NCBI GenBank assembly: GCA_964017235.1
Contig: OZ024933.1
Coordinates: forward strand, 56,464,255-56,528,254
Reading direction: 5' to 3'
From: Sabellastarte sp. h YS-2021
Lineage: Eukaryota; Annelida; Polychaeta; Sabellida; Sabellidae
DNA: 64,000 nucleotides
In this document: piece by piece, positions 22,365 to 35,402 of the stretch
Position numbering within the stretch: position 1 is the first letter of the stretch
Layout: each line of letters begins with the position of its first letter
Notes under the pieces: model-generated
What the model was told of the DNA's origin: nothing
The model's database searches: none
Seen by the model: the letters and a program-made list of their open reading frames with translations, nothing else
Position numbers and translations under genes: made by a program

Positions 22365-22945
22365 CTTGTTTGAAGTCATGGCCTGGGAATCTTTTCCAGA
22401 TGTTGAATTTGACCTTTGACCCCTGCTTCAAGGTTAATGGGGTCATCACACTAAAACATCCTTATTTCTCCCTTATTATTGATGCTGAAAGGTGAATGAA
22501 AAGTCCTGGCCTGCAAATGTTTTGCCTGAGAAAAACTTTGGACTTATAATGAAAAACAAAATGGCCACCACAACCAATTATTTCAAATCATCAAGATGCT
22601 AAATAACTTGAAATATTGCAGCTAGGTTGATCAATTTGCACCAAAGATATATGGCTAGGAAAGTTAGCCTAATAGTAATTTGGCTTTGTTTCAAAAACAA
22701 AATGGCCGTAATATCACATGTTTAATGTTAAATGGGATTATCCTATTTAAAAGACCTTATACCTCCCTTATCATTGCTACTGGGGGTTCCACATGTGAAA
22801 ACAACCTAAAGGAAGTCATGGCCTGAGACTCACTTCCAATTGCTGACTTTTACCATTGACCCCTTCTTCAATGTCAAGTGGGGTTATCTTACTACAAAGG
22901 CCTTATTCTCCTTTAGTTCTCAATTATTACAGATTCTAAGGTGGG
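22365..22945. repeat. Two diverged copies of a ~130-bp repeat
   Basis: 22370-22500 and 22810-22945 share GAAGTCATGGCCTGRGA, TTGACC and CTTCAA..T..GGTTAT text in the same order. The 300 bp between them resemble other ATGGCC-rich relics. Confidence 0.5.
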
Positions 22946-24235
22946 AGATACACGCTGCGGCAGTAGCCTTGTTTTTATCTGTAACAATTTTATTTAGATT
23001 GTTCTGGCTTACTTTTAAATATTGACCCTATAGGCAAATTTCACATATTACTGCAGTGAATCTCACATTTTATAACTGGTATTTCTTACACAAACTTCAA
23101 ATCAAAAACTGGTTTCAAATGCTTCCCAGTCTACCAAAATTTAATAATACATAGCTATCAGGTCATATTTTTACTGGACAACACAAAAGCAATGAACAAG
23201 CAAAATCTAAAAATAAAAAAAAATGTGTATATTTTATGAGGCTTCTGGTAAGGATACAATCAAATTATCAAAATACTAATATTAATTGACGTGGCTTTCT
23301 GATTTAAATATCAGTGATAAAAATGTCAATTTAGTGAATTGGATGATAAGCACTTGCAGCAATTCACAGGAAGAAAATTCAAAATGCTGTTGTTTATCAG
23401 TTCATTATATTTTAATCAATAATTTTCACATGTTAAACAATGTATCTTCTGATATTGCTTAATTAAATTTACTAATTTTTACAGCCTCCTTGTATTAAAT
23501 TCAGTACATATGTCTTATAATAATGACATAACTAGTTTTTGTAATTGAGGGTCAAGATGGAACATTACTAGGTGGTCCTGTAATGCATTTATCAGGGTGA
23601 AATAATATTTCATATTTCATTGTTGATCAATGTACAAACTAAAGCCAAATTAGACTTTGAGACTGATTGAAACAGTAGTTCTCTAACTTGGATCACTGAA
23701 GAATTTCACCAGATCAAATATCAGCAAAAATGATCAACCTTTGATCAGATTTTTGGATCAGCTCAGATTGTTATTCACAAAACATGTTATTTTACGATCA
23801 AATTTTGGATTAACTTAGATCCCAGCACTTCAGTGCAATTTTGGATCAAGCCTTATACAAATTACAATAAAAAAAATTAATAAAAAACATTTAAAAAATT
23901 AATAAAAACAGATCAAAATATCTAATCTTTTCAGCTCAAGTGATCCATGGTTTGTGAATAACTATTTGATCCAGTGGGTCACATGAAATATTTTTTTAAA
24001 ACGTGATCCGATCTTAATCCATATTAGTGAATAATAAATCAGCCTCTGTAGGCTTTGGTCATGTGGCACTTGAGAGACACTTATATCACATCTTTGAGGT
24101 TGCAGGCCTCAAATACTGGCCCTGAGCAAAAACGGAAAGTGGACAAGCAAATTCCAAGAAAACTGTGGACCCACTCATCAGAATAAATTTGAAAAAAAAA
24201 TAAATATCAACTTCTTCTTTAAATGTTTTAATTTC
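22946..24235. other. Non-coding region with an imperfect inverted pair
   Basis: No gene supported. GTTATTCACAAAACATG near 23770 and its complement CATGGTTTGTGAATAAC near 23947, with GATCAAA on both sides, could be the arms of an old foldback element spanning about 23690-24050. Confidence 0.35.
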
Positions 24236-25125
24236 TTTATTTAGCACAATGAGGTTACCTTGACTAAGGAGATTATGGTCTTCAGTGTGTTTGCCTGTCT
24301 GTGTTTGCAATTACTCAAAAACTAATAAACAACTTTTACAAAATTGTCAATAAGGCTGGGGTCGATTAATTCTTAAAAGGAGAAGTGATTGAATTTGGGG
24401 AAAGATCCAGATCATAATCTGGAGACAAAAAAAAAATCTGGAATTTTTGACAGTCCCATTTTCAGGAAGAGTATTGCTTTGCAAAAGGAAGACAAATAAT
24501 TGCTTTTGCACATCAAAAAGAAAGGATTCCAATAATCAATAGTGATTTAGCTGAAATCACTGTATCTCCCACTGTTTCTGAGATAGCAGAATTTTTGCAT
24601 TTTATGCAGAAATTCAAGAGGGCCGCCACAATAGCAGAATGATTTATACAAAAATGGGAAGATGACATTGTACATATCCTCCAGGCCAAAACTTCAACCA
24701 AAATTGCTCTATCTTACACCATTTCTGAGATTAAGCTGGTTTTTTTTGTTTTAAACACTCAGAATTTCAAAATGGCCACCAAAAATGGTGGAGAAGGAAT
24801 TTTTGAAAACAGACAGACAACTTTGCAATGTACATTCTAGCCCAAAAATTTAGCTAAAATTACTCTTGTACTCTTTCTGAGATAAATGCATTTTTGCGTT
24901 TTACACAGTACCCTTTGAGCCAAAAATTTCTGAGGTACATGCATTTTTATGTTTTCTGCAGAAATTCGAGATGGCCACAAAAATGGTGGGATAACACTTT
25001 TTTTTTTAAATGGGCAGGTAACTGTGCATACTCTCTGCACACTCTCTGCGCCCGAAATTTGGTCCAAATTGTGCTGTCATACATGGTTTCCAAAGTTGGT
25101 TTTTCATTTTTAGACAGAAATTTAA
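24236..25125. repeat. Decayed tandem or dispersed repeats rich in ATGGCC and GAGATA
   Basis: A unit of roughly 150-180 bp containing TTTCTGAGATA...GCATTTT...GCAGAAATTC.AGATGGCCACAA recurs near 24560, 24710, 24870 and 24930. The start (24240-24450) resembles the repeat at 6290-6720. No coding potential. Confidence 0.45.
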
Positions 25126-25411
25126 AACAAGAGGAGAGCGCCCGTGAACAGGCACTGTGTCAGCTGACTGAATGTTTTTGATTTGTGATGGTGATAATGA
25201 GAGGAAAGCATAATTATCAGGGAAAGGGCTGTACAGAAATACAGTAAATGGTAACTGAACAGCATGTTCGAAAGATATTCCGAAGCTGACAGAAGAAAAT
25301 GACAAAAAAGTTGTGCCCTGCAAATGGTATTATGAAATAAAGTAACAAGGTAATTATTTAAGGGTAAAAAGTAGGTTAAAATATTTAAAGAAATACTATA
25401 AATGCAATATC

Positions 25412-26378
25412 CTCGTTCCACCATGAAGAAGGGGTCCAAAGGTCAAATCTGACCATACCAAAAGATTCCCAGCCAAAGAATTTAGGATGGTTTACCATCC
25501 CAAACCTCTCGGACCAATAATAAGTGAGTTATAGGCACTTTTTAAGTTTGGCTATCCTTGTTTGACCTTGAAGGAGGGGGTCCAAGGTCAAATCCGACCA
25601 CACAAAAAAATTCCCAGCCCATGATTTCCTGTAGCTTGTTTACCATCCCAAACTTGTAGGACCAATAATAAGCGAGTTCTAAGCAATTGTAAGTTTGGCT
25701 ATCCTCAACTGCCCTTGAAGGAGGGGTCCCAGGTCAAATCTGACCACACCAAAAGAATCCCAGCCCATGATTTCCTATATGTTGGTTTACCATCCCAAAC
25801 CTCCAAGACCAATAATACGCGAGTTATAAGCACTTTAAGTTTGGCTATCCTTGTTTGACCTTGAAGGAGGGGGTCCAAGGTCAAATCCGACCACACAAAA
25901 AAATTCCCAGCCCATGATTTCCTGTAGCTTGTTTACCATCCCAAACTTGTAGGACCAATAATAAGCGAGTTCTAAGCAATTGTAAGTTGGCTATCCTCAA
26001 CTGTCCTTGAAGGAGGGGTCCCAGGTGAAATCCGACCACACCAAAAGATTCCCAGCCCATGATTTTCTATAGGTTGGTTTTCCATTCGAAACCTCTAGGA
26101 CCAATAATAAATGAGTTATAAGCACTTTTAAATTTGGCTATCCTCATTTGACCTTGAAGGAGGGGTCCAAGGTGAAATCCGACCACACCAAAAAATTCCC
26201 AGCTCATGATTTTCTATAGGTTGGTTTTCATTCCAACCTCTGGGACCAATAATAAGCGAGTTCTAAGCACTTTTATTTTTGGCTATCCTCATTTGACCTT
26301 GAAGGAGGGTTCCAAGGTCAAATCGGACCATATTAACAGATTCCCAGCCCATGATTTCCTACAGGTTGGATACAATGA
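25412..26378 (+). repeat. Family B tandem array, about 6-7 units of ~147 bp
   Basis: The unit contains CCTTGAAGGAGGGGTCCAAG, TTCCCAGCCCATGATTTCC and AATAATAAGCGAGTTATAAG. Units begin near 25420, 25563, 25711, 25859, 26009, 26152 and 26301. It interrupts the 155-bp monomers of C1: a truncated monomer lies before it and intact ones resume at 26379, whereas the short copy lacks it. Confidence 0.9.
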
Positions 26379-29300
26379 TTTACTCAACAGTGAGAACCTG
26401 AAAGAAGCTATTGCTCAGCTATCCCATGACATAGAGGTCTGCAATTTCACTATGTTATAGCTGACCAAAACGTCTGTGAATAACATATTTAACAAAATAC
26501 TCTAAATGTAATAATTTTCAAGTTACAACTGATTTACTCAACAGTGAGAACCTCAAAGTAACTATTACTCAGCTATGCAATGAGCTACATGTCTGAATTT
26601 TTGCTCTGTTATAGCTGACCTAAAAGTAGCTGAACAACATATTTCAGTAAAATACTGTAAATGCAATAGTTTTCAAGTTACAACTGATTTACTCAATAGT
26701 GAGAACCAGAAAATAGCTATTGCTCCGCTATGCCATGAGCTATAGGTCTATAATTTCACTATGTTATAGCTAACCCAAAAGTAGGTGAACAATATATTTT
26801 AACAAAATACTCCAAATGCAATATTTTTCAAGTTATAGCTGATTTACTCAACAGTCAGTGCCTGAGAATAGCTATTGCTCAGTTGTGCCATGAGCTACAG
26901 GTCTGTAATTTCACTATGTTATAGCTGACCCAAAAGTAGCTGAATAACATATTTGCACAAATTTCTGTAAAGGCAATAGTTTTCCAATTACAACTGATTT
27001 ACTCAACAGTGAGAACTTCAAAGTAGCTATTACTCAGCTATGCAATGAGCCACAGGTCTGGAACTTCACTATGTTATAGCTGACCCCAAAATAGGTGAAT
27101 AACATATTGCAACAAAATACTCTAAATGCAATAGTTTTCAAGTTATAAGTGATTTACTCAACAGTGACAACCTAAAAGTAGCTATTACTCAGCTATGCCA
27201 TGAGCTACAGGTCTGAAATTTTACTATGTTATAGCTGACCCAAAAGTAGCTGAATAACATATTTATACGAAATTCTCTAAATGCAATAGTTTTCAAATTA
27301 CAAGTGATTTACTCAACATTGAGAACTTCAAAGTAGCTATTACTCAGCTATGCAATGAGTCACGGGTCTGGAACTTCACTATGTTATAGCTGACCCCAAA
27401 ATAGGTGAATAACATATTGAAACAAAATACTCTAAGTGCAATAATTTCCAAGTTATAAGCGATTTACTCAACAGTGATAACCTAAAAGTAGCTATTACTC
27501 AGCTATGCCATGAGCTACAGGTCTGAAATTTTACTATGTTATAGCTGACCCAAAAGTAGGTGAACAACATATTTAAGCAAAATACTGTAAATGCAATAGT
27601 TTTCAAGTTACAACTGATTTACTCAATAGTGATGACCTAAAAGTAGCTATTACTCAGCTATGCCATGAGCTACAGGTCTGAAATTTTACTATGTTATAGT
27701 TCACCCAAAAGTAGCTGAATAACATATTTATACTAAATTCTCTAAATGCAATACTTTTCCAATTACAACTGATTTACTCAATAGTGAGAACCTCAAAGTA
27801 GTTATTACTAAGCTATGCAATGAGCTACAGGTCTGAAATTTCACTATGTTATAGCAGACCCAAAAGTAGGTGAACAACATATTAAAGCAAAATACTGTAA
27901 ATGCAATAGTTTTCAAGTTACAACTGATTTACTCAATAGTGATGACCTAAAAGTAGCTATTACTCAGCTATGCCATGAGCTACAGGTCTGAAATTTTACT
28001 ATGTTATAGCTGACCCAAAAGTAGGTGAACAACATATTTAAGCAAAATACTGTAAATGCAATAGTTTTCAAGTTACAACTGATTTACTCAATAGTGATGA
28101 CGTAAAAGTAGCTATTACTCAGCTATGCCATGAGCTACAGGTCTGAAATTTTACTATGTTATAGCTGACCCAAAAGTAGCTGAATAACATATTTATACGA
28201 AATTCTCTAAATGCAATAGTTTTCCAATTACAACTGATTTACTCAATAGTGAGAACTTCAAAGTAACTATTACTCAGCTATGCAATGAGCCACAGATCTG
28301 AAACTTCACTATGTTATAGCTGATCCCAAAATAGGTGAATGACATATTGAAACAAAATACTCTAAATGCAATAGTTTCCAAGTTATAAGCGATTTACTCA
28401 ACAGTGATAACCTAAAAGTAGCTATTACTCAGCTATGCAATGAGTCACGGGTCTGGAACTTCACTATGTTATAGCTGACCCCAAAATAGGTGAATAACAT
28501 ATTGAAACAAAATACTCTAAATGCAATAATTTCCAAGTTATAAGCGATTTACTCAACAGTGATAACCTAAAAGTAGCTATTACTCAGCTATGCCATGAGC
28601 TACAGGTCTGAAATTTTACTATGTTATAGCTGACCCAAAAGTAGGTGAACAACATATTTAAGCAAAATACTGTAAATGCAATAGTTTTCAAGTTACAACT
28701 GATTTACTCAATAGTGATGACCTAAAAGTAGCTATTACTCAGCTATGCCATGAGCTACAGGTCTGAAATTTTACTATGTTATAGCTGACCCAAAAGTAGG
28801 TGAACAACATATTTAAGCAAAATACTGTAAATGCAATAGTTTTCAAGTTACAACTGATTTACTCAATAGTGATGACGTAAAAGTAGCTATTACTCAGCTA
28901 TGCCATGAGCTACAGGTCTGAAATTTTACTATGTTATAGCTGACCCAAAAGTAGCTGAATAACATATTTATACAAAATTCTCTAAATGCAATAGTTTTCC
29001 AATTACAACTGATTTACTCAATAGTGAGAACTTCAAAGTAACTATTACTCAGCTATGCAATGAGCCACAGATCTGAAACTTCACTATGTTATAGCTGATC
29101 CCAAAATAGGTGAATGACATATTGAAACAAAATACTCTAAATGCAATAGTTTCCAAGTTATAAGCGATTTACTCAACAGTGATAACCTAAAAGTAGCTAT
29201 TACTCAGCTATGCAATGAGTCACGGGTCTGGAACTTCACTATGTTATAGCTGACCCCAAAATAGGTGAATAACATATTGAAACAAAATACTCTAAATGCA

Positions 29301-32300
29301 ATAATTTCCAAGTTATAAGCGATTTACTCAACAGTGATAACCTAAAAGTAGCTATTACTCAGCTATGCCATGAGCTACAGGTCTGAAATTTTACTATGTT
29401 ATAGCTGACCCAAAAGTAGGTGAACAACATATTTAAGCAAAATACTGTAAATGCAATAGTTTTCAAGTTACAACTGATTTACTCAATAGTGATGACCTAA
29501 AAGTAGCTATTACTCAGCTATGCCATGAGCTACAGGTCTGAAATTTTACTATGTTATAGTTCACCCAAAAGTAGCTGAATAACATATTTATACTAAATTC
29601 TCTAAATGCAATACTTTTCCAATTACAACTGATTTACTCAATAGTGAGAACCTCAAAGTAGTTATTACTAAGCTATGCAATGAGCTACAGGTCTGAAATT
29701 TCACTATGTTATAGCAGACCCAAAAGTAGGTGAACAACATATTAAAGCAAAATACTGTAAATGCAATAGTTTTCAAGTTACAACTGATTTACTCAATAGT
29801 GATGACCTAAAAGTAGCTATTACTCAGCTATGCCATGAGCTACAGGTCTGAAATTTTACTATGTTATAGCTGACCCAAAAGTAGGTGAACAACATATTTA
29901 AGCAAAATACTGTAAATGCAATAGTTTTCAAGTTACAACTGATTTACTCAATAGTGATGACGTAAAAGTAGCTATTACTCAGCTATGCCATGAGCTACAG
30001 GTCTGAAATTTTACTATGTTATAGCTGACCCAAAAGTAGCTGAATAACATATTTATACGAAATTCTCTAAATGCAATAGTTTTCCAATTACAACTGATTT
30101 ACTCAATAGTGAGAACTTCAAAGTAACTATTACTCAGCTATGCAATGAGCCACAGATCTGAAACTTCACTATGTTATAGCTGATCCCAAAATAGGTGAAT
30201 GACATATTGAAACAAAATACTCTAAATGCAATAGTTTCCAAGTTATAAGCGATTTACTCAACAGTGATAACCTAAAAGTAGCTATTACTCAGCTATGCAA
30301 TGAGTCACGGGTCTGGAACTTCACTATGTTATAGCTGACCCCAAAATAGGTGAATAACATATTGAAACAAAATACTCTAAATGCAATAATTTCCAAGTTA
30401 TAAGCGATTTACTCAACAGTGATAACCTAAAAGTAGCTATTACTCAGCTATGCCATGAGCTACAGGTCTGAAATTTTACTATGTTATAGCTGACCCAAAA
30501 GTAGGTGAACAACATATTTAAGCAAAATACTGTAAATGCAATAGTTTTCAAGTTACAACTGATTTACTCAATAGTGATGACCTAAAAGTAGCTATTACTC
30601 AGCTATGCCATGAGCTACAGGTCTGAAATTTTACTATGTTATAGCTGACCCAAAAGTAGGTGAACAACATATTTAAGCAAAATACTGTAAATGCAATAGT
30701 TTTCAAGTTACAACTGATTTACTCAATAGTGATGACGTAAAAGTAGCTATTACTCAGCTATGCCATGAGCTACAGGTCTGAAATTTTACTATGTTATAGC
30801 TGACCCAAAAGTAGCTGAATAACATATTTATACGAAATTCTCTAAATGCAATAGTTTTCCAATTACAACTGATTTACTCAATAGTGAGAACTTCAAAGTA
30901 ACTATTACTCAGCTATGCAATGAGCCACAGATCTGAAACTTCACTATGTTATAGCTGATCCCAAAATAGGTGAATGACATATTGAAACAAAATACTCTAA
31001 ATGCAATAGTTTCCAAGTTATAAGCGATTTACTCAACAGTGATAACCTAAAAGTAGCTATTACTCAGCTATGCAATGAGTCACGGGTCTGGAACTTCACT
31101 ATGTTATAGCTGACCCCAAAATAGGTGAATAACATATTGAAACAAAATACTCTAAATGCAATAATTTCCAAGTTATAAGCGATTTACTCAACAGTGATAA
31201 CCTAAAAGTAGCTATTACTCAGCTATGCCATGAGCTACAGGTCTGAAATTTTACTATGTTATAGCTGACCCAAAAGTAGGTGAACAACATATTTAAGCAA
31301 AATACTGTAAATGCAATAGTTTTCAAGTTACAACTGATTTACTCAATAGTGATGACCTAAAAGTAGCTATTACTCAGCTATGCCATGAGCTACAGGTCTG
31401 AAATTTTACTATGTTATAGTTCACCCAAAAGTAGCTGAATAACATATTTATACTAAATTCTCTAAATGCAATACTTTTCCAATTACAACTGATTTACTCA
31501 ATAGTGAGAACCTCAAAGTAGTTATTACTAAGCTATGCAATGAGCTACAGGTCTGAAATTTCACTATGTTATAGCAGACCCAAAAGTAGGTGAACAACAT
31601 ATTAAAGCAAAATACTGTAAATGCAATAGTTTTCAAGTTACAACTGATTTACTCAATAGTGATGACCTAAAAGTAGCTATTACTCAGCTATGCCATGAGC
31701 TACAGGTCTGAAATTTTACTATGTTATAGCTGACCCAAAAGTAGGTGAACAACATATTTAAGCAAAATACTGTAAATGCAATAGTTTTCAAGTTACAACT
31801 GATTTACTCAATAGTGATGACGTAAAAGTAGCTATTACTCAGCTATGCCATGAGCTACAGGTCTGAAATTTTACTATGTTATAGCTGACCCAAAAGTAGC
31901 TGAATAACATATTTATACGAAATTCTCTAAATGCAATAGTTTTCCAATTACAACTGATTTACTCAATAGTGAGAACTTCAAAGTAACTATTACTCAGCTA
32001 TGCAATGAGCCACAGATCTGAAACTTCACTATGTTATAGCTGATCCCAAAATAGGTGAATGACATATTGAAACAAAATACTCTAAATGCAATAGTTTCCA
32101 AGTTATAAGCGATTTACTCAACAGTGATAACCTAAAAGTAGCTATTACTCAGCTATGCAATGAGTCACGGGTCTGGAACTTCACTATGTTATAGCTGACC
32201 CCAAAATAGGTGAATAACATATTGAAACAAAATACTCTAAATGCAATAATTTCCAAGTTATAAGCGATTTACTCAACAGTGATAACCTAAAAGTAGCTAT

Positions 32301-33826
32301 TACTCAGCTATGCCATGAGCTACAGGTCTGAAATTTTACTATGTTATAGCTGACCCAAAAGTAGGTGAACAACATATTTAAGCAAAATACTGTAAATGCA
32401 ATAGTTTTCAAGTTACAACTGATTTACTCAATAGTGATGACCTAAAAGTAGCTATTACTCAGCTATGCCATGAGCTACAGGTCTGAAATTTTACTATGTT
32501 ATAGCTGACCCAAAAGTAGGTGAACAACATATTTAAGCAAAATACTGTAAATGCAATAGTTTTCAAGTTACAACTGATTTACTCAATAGTGATGACCTAA
32601 AAGTAGCTATTACTCAGCTATGCCATGAGCTACAGGTCTGAAATTTTACTATGTTATAGTTGACCCAAAAGTAGCTGAATAACATATTTATACTGAATTC
32701 TCTAAATGCAATACTTTTCCAATTACAACTGATTTACTCAATAGTGAGAACCTCAAAGTAGTTATTACTCAGCTATGCAATGAGCTACAGGTCTGAAATT
32801 TCACTATGTTATAGCTGACCCAAAAGTAGGTGAACAACATATTAAAGCAAAATACTGTAAATGCAATAGTTTTCAAGTTACAACTGATTTACTCAATAGT
32901 GATGACCTAAAAGTAGCTATTACTCAGCTATGCCATGAGCTACAGGTCTGAAATTTTACTATGTTATAGCTGACCCAAAAGTAGGTGAACAACATATTTA
33001 AGCAAAATACTGTAAATGCAATAGTTTTCAAGTTACAACTGATTTACTCAATAGTGATGACCTAAAAGTAGCTATTACTCAGCTATGCCATGAGCTACAG
33101 GTCTGAAATTTTACTATGTTATAGCTGACCCAAAAGTAGCTGAATAACATATTTATACGAAATTCTCTAAATGCAATAGTTTTCCAATTACAACTGATTT
33201 ACTCAATAGTGAGAACTTCAAAGTAGCTATTACTCAGCTATGCAATGAGCCACAGATCTGAAACTTCACTATGTTATAGCTGATCCCAAAATAGGTGAAT
33301 AACATATTGAAACAAAATACTGTAAATGCAATAGTTTCCAAGTTATAAGTGATTTACTCAACAGTGATAACCTAAAAGTAGCTATTACTCAGCTATGCCA
33401 TGAGCTACAGGTCTGAAATTTTACTATGTTATAGCTGACCCAAAAGTAGCTGAATAACATATTTATACGAAATTCTCTAAATGCAATAGTTTTGAAGTTA
33501 TAAGCAATTTACTCAACAGTGATAACGTAAAAGTAGCTATTACTCAGCTATGCCATGAGCTACAGGTCTAAAATTTTACTATGTTATAGCTGACCCAAAA
33601 GTAGCTGAATAACATATTTATACGAAATTCTCTAAATGCAATAGTTTTTAAGTTACAAGTGATTCTACTCATGATGGAAGTTACTGAAAAGCCCAAAAGT
33701 AGCTATTACTCACTTAGCTATTGAGACAGGCACCCAACTTACTCACCATATTGTAGCTATGAAAAAAGTAGCTGAATAACATATTTTAACAAAATGCTCT
33801 AGATGCAACAGTTTTCAAGTTATAAA
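26379..33826 (+). repeat. 155-bp satellite array with higher-order structure, about 48 monomers
   Basis: Every ~155 bp the block ATGTTATAGCTGACCCAAAA, GATTTACTCAA and CAGCTATG recurs. Outer monomers (26379-27330 and after about 32600) are diverged, while the centre is a higher-order repeat. Short identical minus-strand ORFs of 62 codons (27728, 29588, 31448) are by-products of the repeat. Confidence 0.97.
27340..32590 (+). repeat. Higher-order repeat: 1,860-bp unit (12 monomers), about 2.8 copies
   Basis: Sequence at 27728, 29588 and 31448 is the same, i.e. an exact 1,860-bp spacing, and the copies differ by only a handful of bases (for example A versus G at about 28974 and 30834). Inside each unit a block of 775 bp (5 monomers; e.g. 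28021-28785 and 28796-29560) is itself duplicated. Confidence 0.95.
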
Positions 33827-34220
33827 TGATTTTGTGCATGATTTCATGAATGTTAATGCATTAAAAATTATTAAAAAAATTTATTAAAAAAAAAGTAAGA
33901 CAGATCCAGGTCTCATACTCACACAAGAGAATCTACCTCTGGCCTAGTACATATATGCAAGATATGAGAGAAATCCCTGCAATAGTCACTGAGAAAATTG
34001 TGATAAAAAGTTGAAATTTTCACACTTTTGGTGGGGGTACCCCCCTTGTAATGTCTCTAGCAAACAGACGAACAGACAGATTTGCATGCCTTGAACAATT
34101 TTTCATCCTCGATAGATAAGGTATCTTTTAAAAAAAACAGCACGTCTCTAGGCCTTGTAGTTTTGGAGGAGAAGTTGTTCACGCGTACGCGTACGCCCAC
34201 GCCGCAGAGTGACGACATAA

Positions 34221-34248
34221 TGCCAGCTGACTGACAAGTCAGCTGACA
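34221..34248 (+). other. 3' terminal hairpin of C1
   Basis: TGCCAGCTGAC, a 6-nt loop, and GTCAGCTGACA: an 11-bp stem with one mismatch, perfect in the short copy (38081-38108). Confidence 0.8.
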
Positions 34249-34252
34249 TAAA

Positions 34253-34690
34253 AAAATGGCTGCCAAACATGACAGGAGAATGAATTTTTTTGAAAAATCT
34301 TTTCTAAGCACAAATTTGGCCACAATCGCTCTATCTCTGTTTCTGAGTTATTAAGGCTTTTATCTTTTTCATTGTCAAGAAAAATCATAACATTTAATTA
34401 ATCCTTAATAAGTTGCCCATTTTTTGTCAGACCACTTCCAAAATACATGATTAATATACCAAATCTACCTGCCAAATTTCATGTGAACATGTTTTTGTTC
34501 ATGTGACTTCTCTGGTTGGTGGAAATGTCATGATGCCATATTCAAAAAAATTTCCTAGGGCTACTTTATGCATGCGCCAAATTTGAAGAGAATTCGCTGA
34601 GGTTTAGCCAATAGAAATTATCTGAGCTGTCAGCGCCGACGGACCTGGTGACCCCTTGCATGTGAATTTTTCCTGTATACATACATTGTG
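34253..34690. other. Non-coding spacer
   Basis: ATGGCTGCCAAA and TTTCTGAGTTATTAAG words resemble the decayed repeats at 24560-25080. No gene. Confidence 0.4.
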
Positions 34691-34694
34691 GGAT

Positions 34695-35400
34695 GCTTAA
34701 AGACTTCTAGAGACCTCAACAGAATTTGTCCCCTTCTAGACCTTAAAACATCAATTCTTTTAGCAAATGCTCTTGGTGAGCAGCAGACTGGACTACTGCA
34801 ATTCCCTGTTATCACTCACTGGTTTAGAGTTAGGAAATCGCAGTAGGTCCAAAACTCACTCTGCAGGACTGTCACCCATTCCTCTAAATTATCTCACATT
34901 ACCTCTCAACTGATAAAACGCCATTGGCTCCCAGTCAGGTACAGGGTACATTTTAAAATAGGTCTCATTACATACAAAATTCTCAACCAAGGTCAACCAG
35001 TTCACCTAAGAGAATTAATTCACCCCTACACCTCTTCCAGAAATACAAGGCGAAGCTCCCGAAAGTTCAAGTTCCTTCATACCCCCTCTGTCAACCATAG
35101 AGTTCATAAATCAATGAAACACTTTTCTGATTCTTTCAGTCACTACGCCCCAGTTTTGTGGAACTCTTTCCCTTAGAACTAAGTACCAGCCCCTCTTTCG
35201 CATCTTTCAGGAAACACCTCAAAATCCACCTCTTCAATTCCAGTTTCCCAACTTAGTCTCGTTCCCTCTTGGTCACACCCACAACTCTGGATCACTGACC
35301 TTGAATGCACTTCGACATCCTTACTATAAATGATTTGTGTTAAGCTGGCGCTCCCTTTGCGCGGAAGATATTGCGCCTGCAAAGCAGTAGATTAGATTAG
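34695..35400 (+). pseudogene. 3' end of a decayed LINE (non-LTR retrotransposon)
   Basis: With several frameshifts and stops, the plus strand encodes the characteristic end of L2/CR1-like ORF2 proteins: SRLDYCNSLL near 34775, HWLPV near 34925, RFK/ITYKIL, an RSS..F block, and SHYAPVLWNS near 35145. The 3' tail has GCGCTCC...GATATTGCGCCTGC followed by a TAGAT-type short repeat ending near 35402, a typical LINE tail. Not functional. Assignment to a named clade is uncertain. Confidence 0.8.
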
Positions 35401-35402
35401 AT

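Larger units (their letters stand above)
25135..34252 (+). mobile_element. Family C satellite-bearing element, long copy (C1)
   Basis: The left end carries CCCGTGAAC followed by the motif TGTCAGCTGAC (25158-25168). The right end is a hairpin at 34221-34248 whose last 11 bases, GTCAGCTGACA, are the exact reverse complement. Unique left (25135-25400) and right (33830-34250) flanks match those of the short copy at 36357-38110. Between them lie about 48 monomers of 155 bp, interrupted near the left by a different 147-bp array. No ORF of its own, so non-autonomous. Confidence 0.8.

Noticed and set aside
27728..31636. Three identical 62-codon minus-strand ORFs
   Set aside because: They follow from the 1,860-bp higher-order repeat; most monomers have stops in the frame.
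26379..33826. CRISPR-like array
   Set aside because: Monomers are contiguous 155-bp tandem units with no spacers, in a eukaryotic context.
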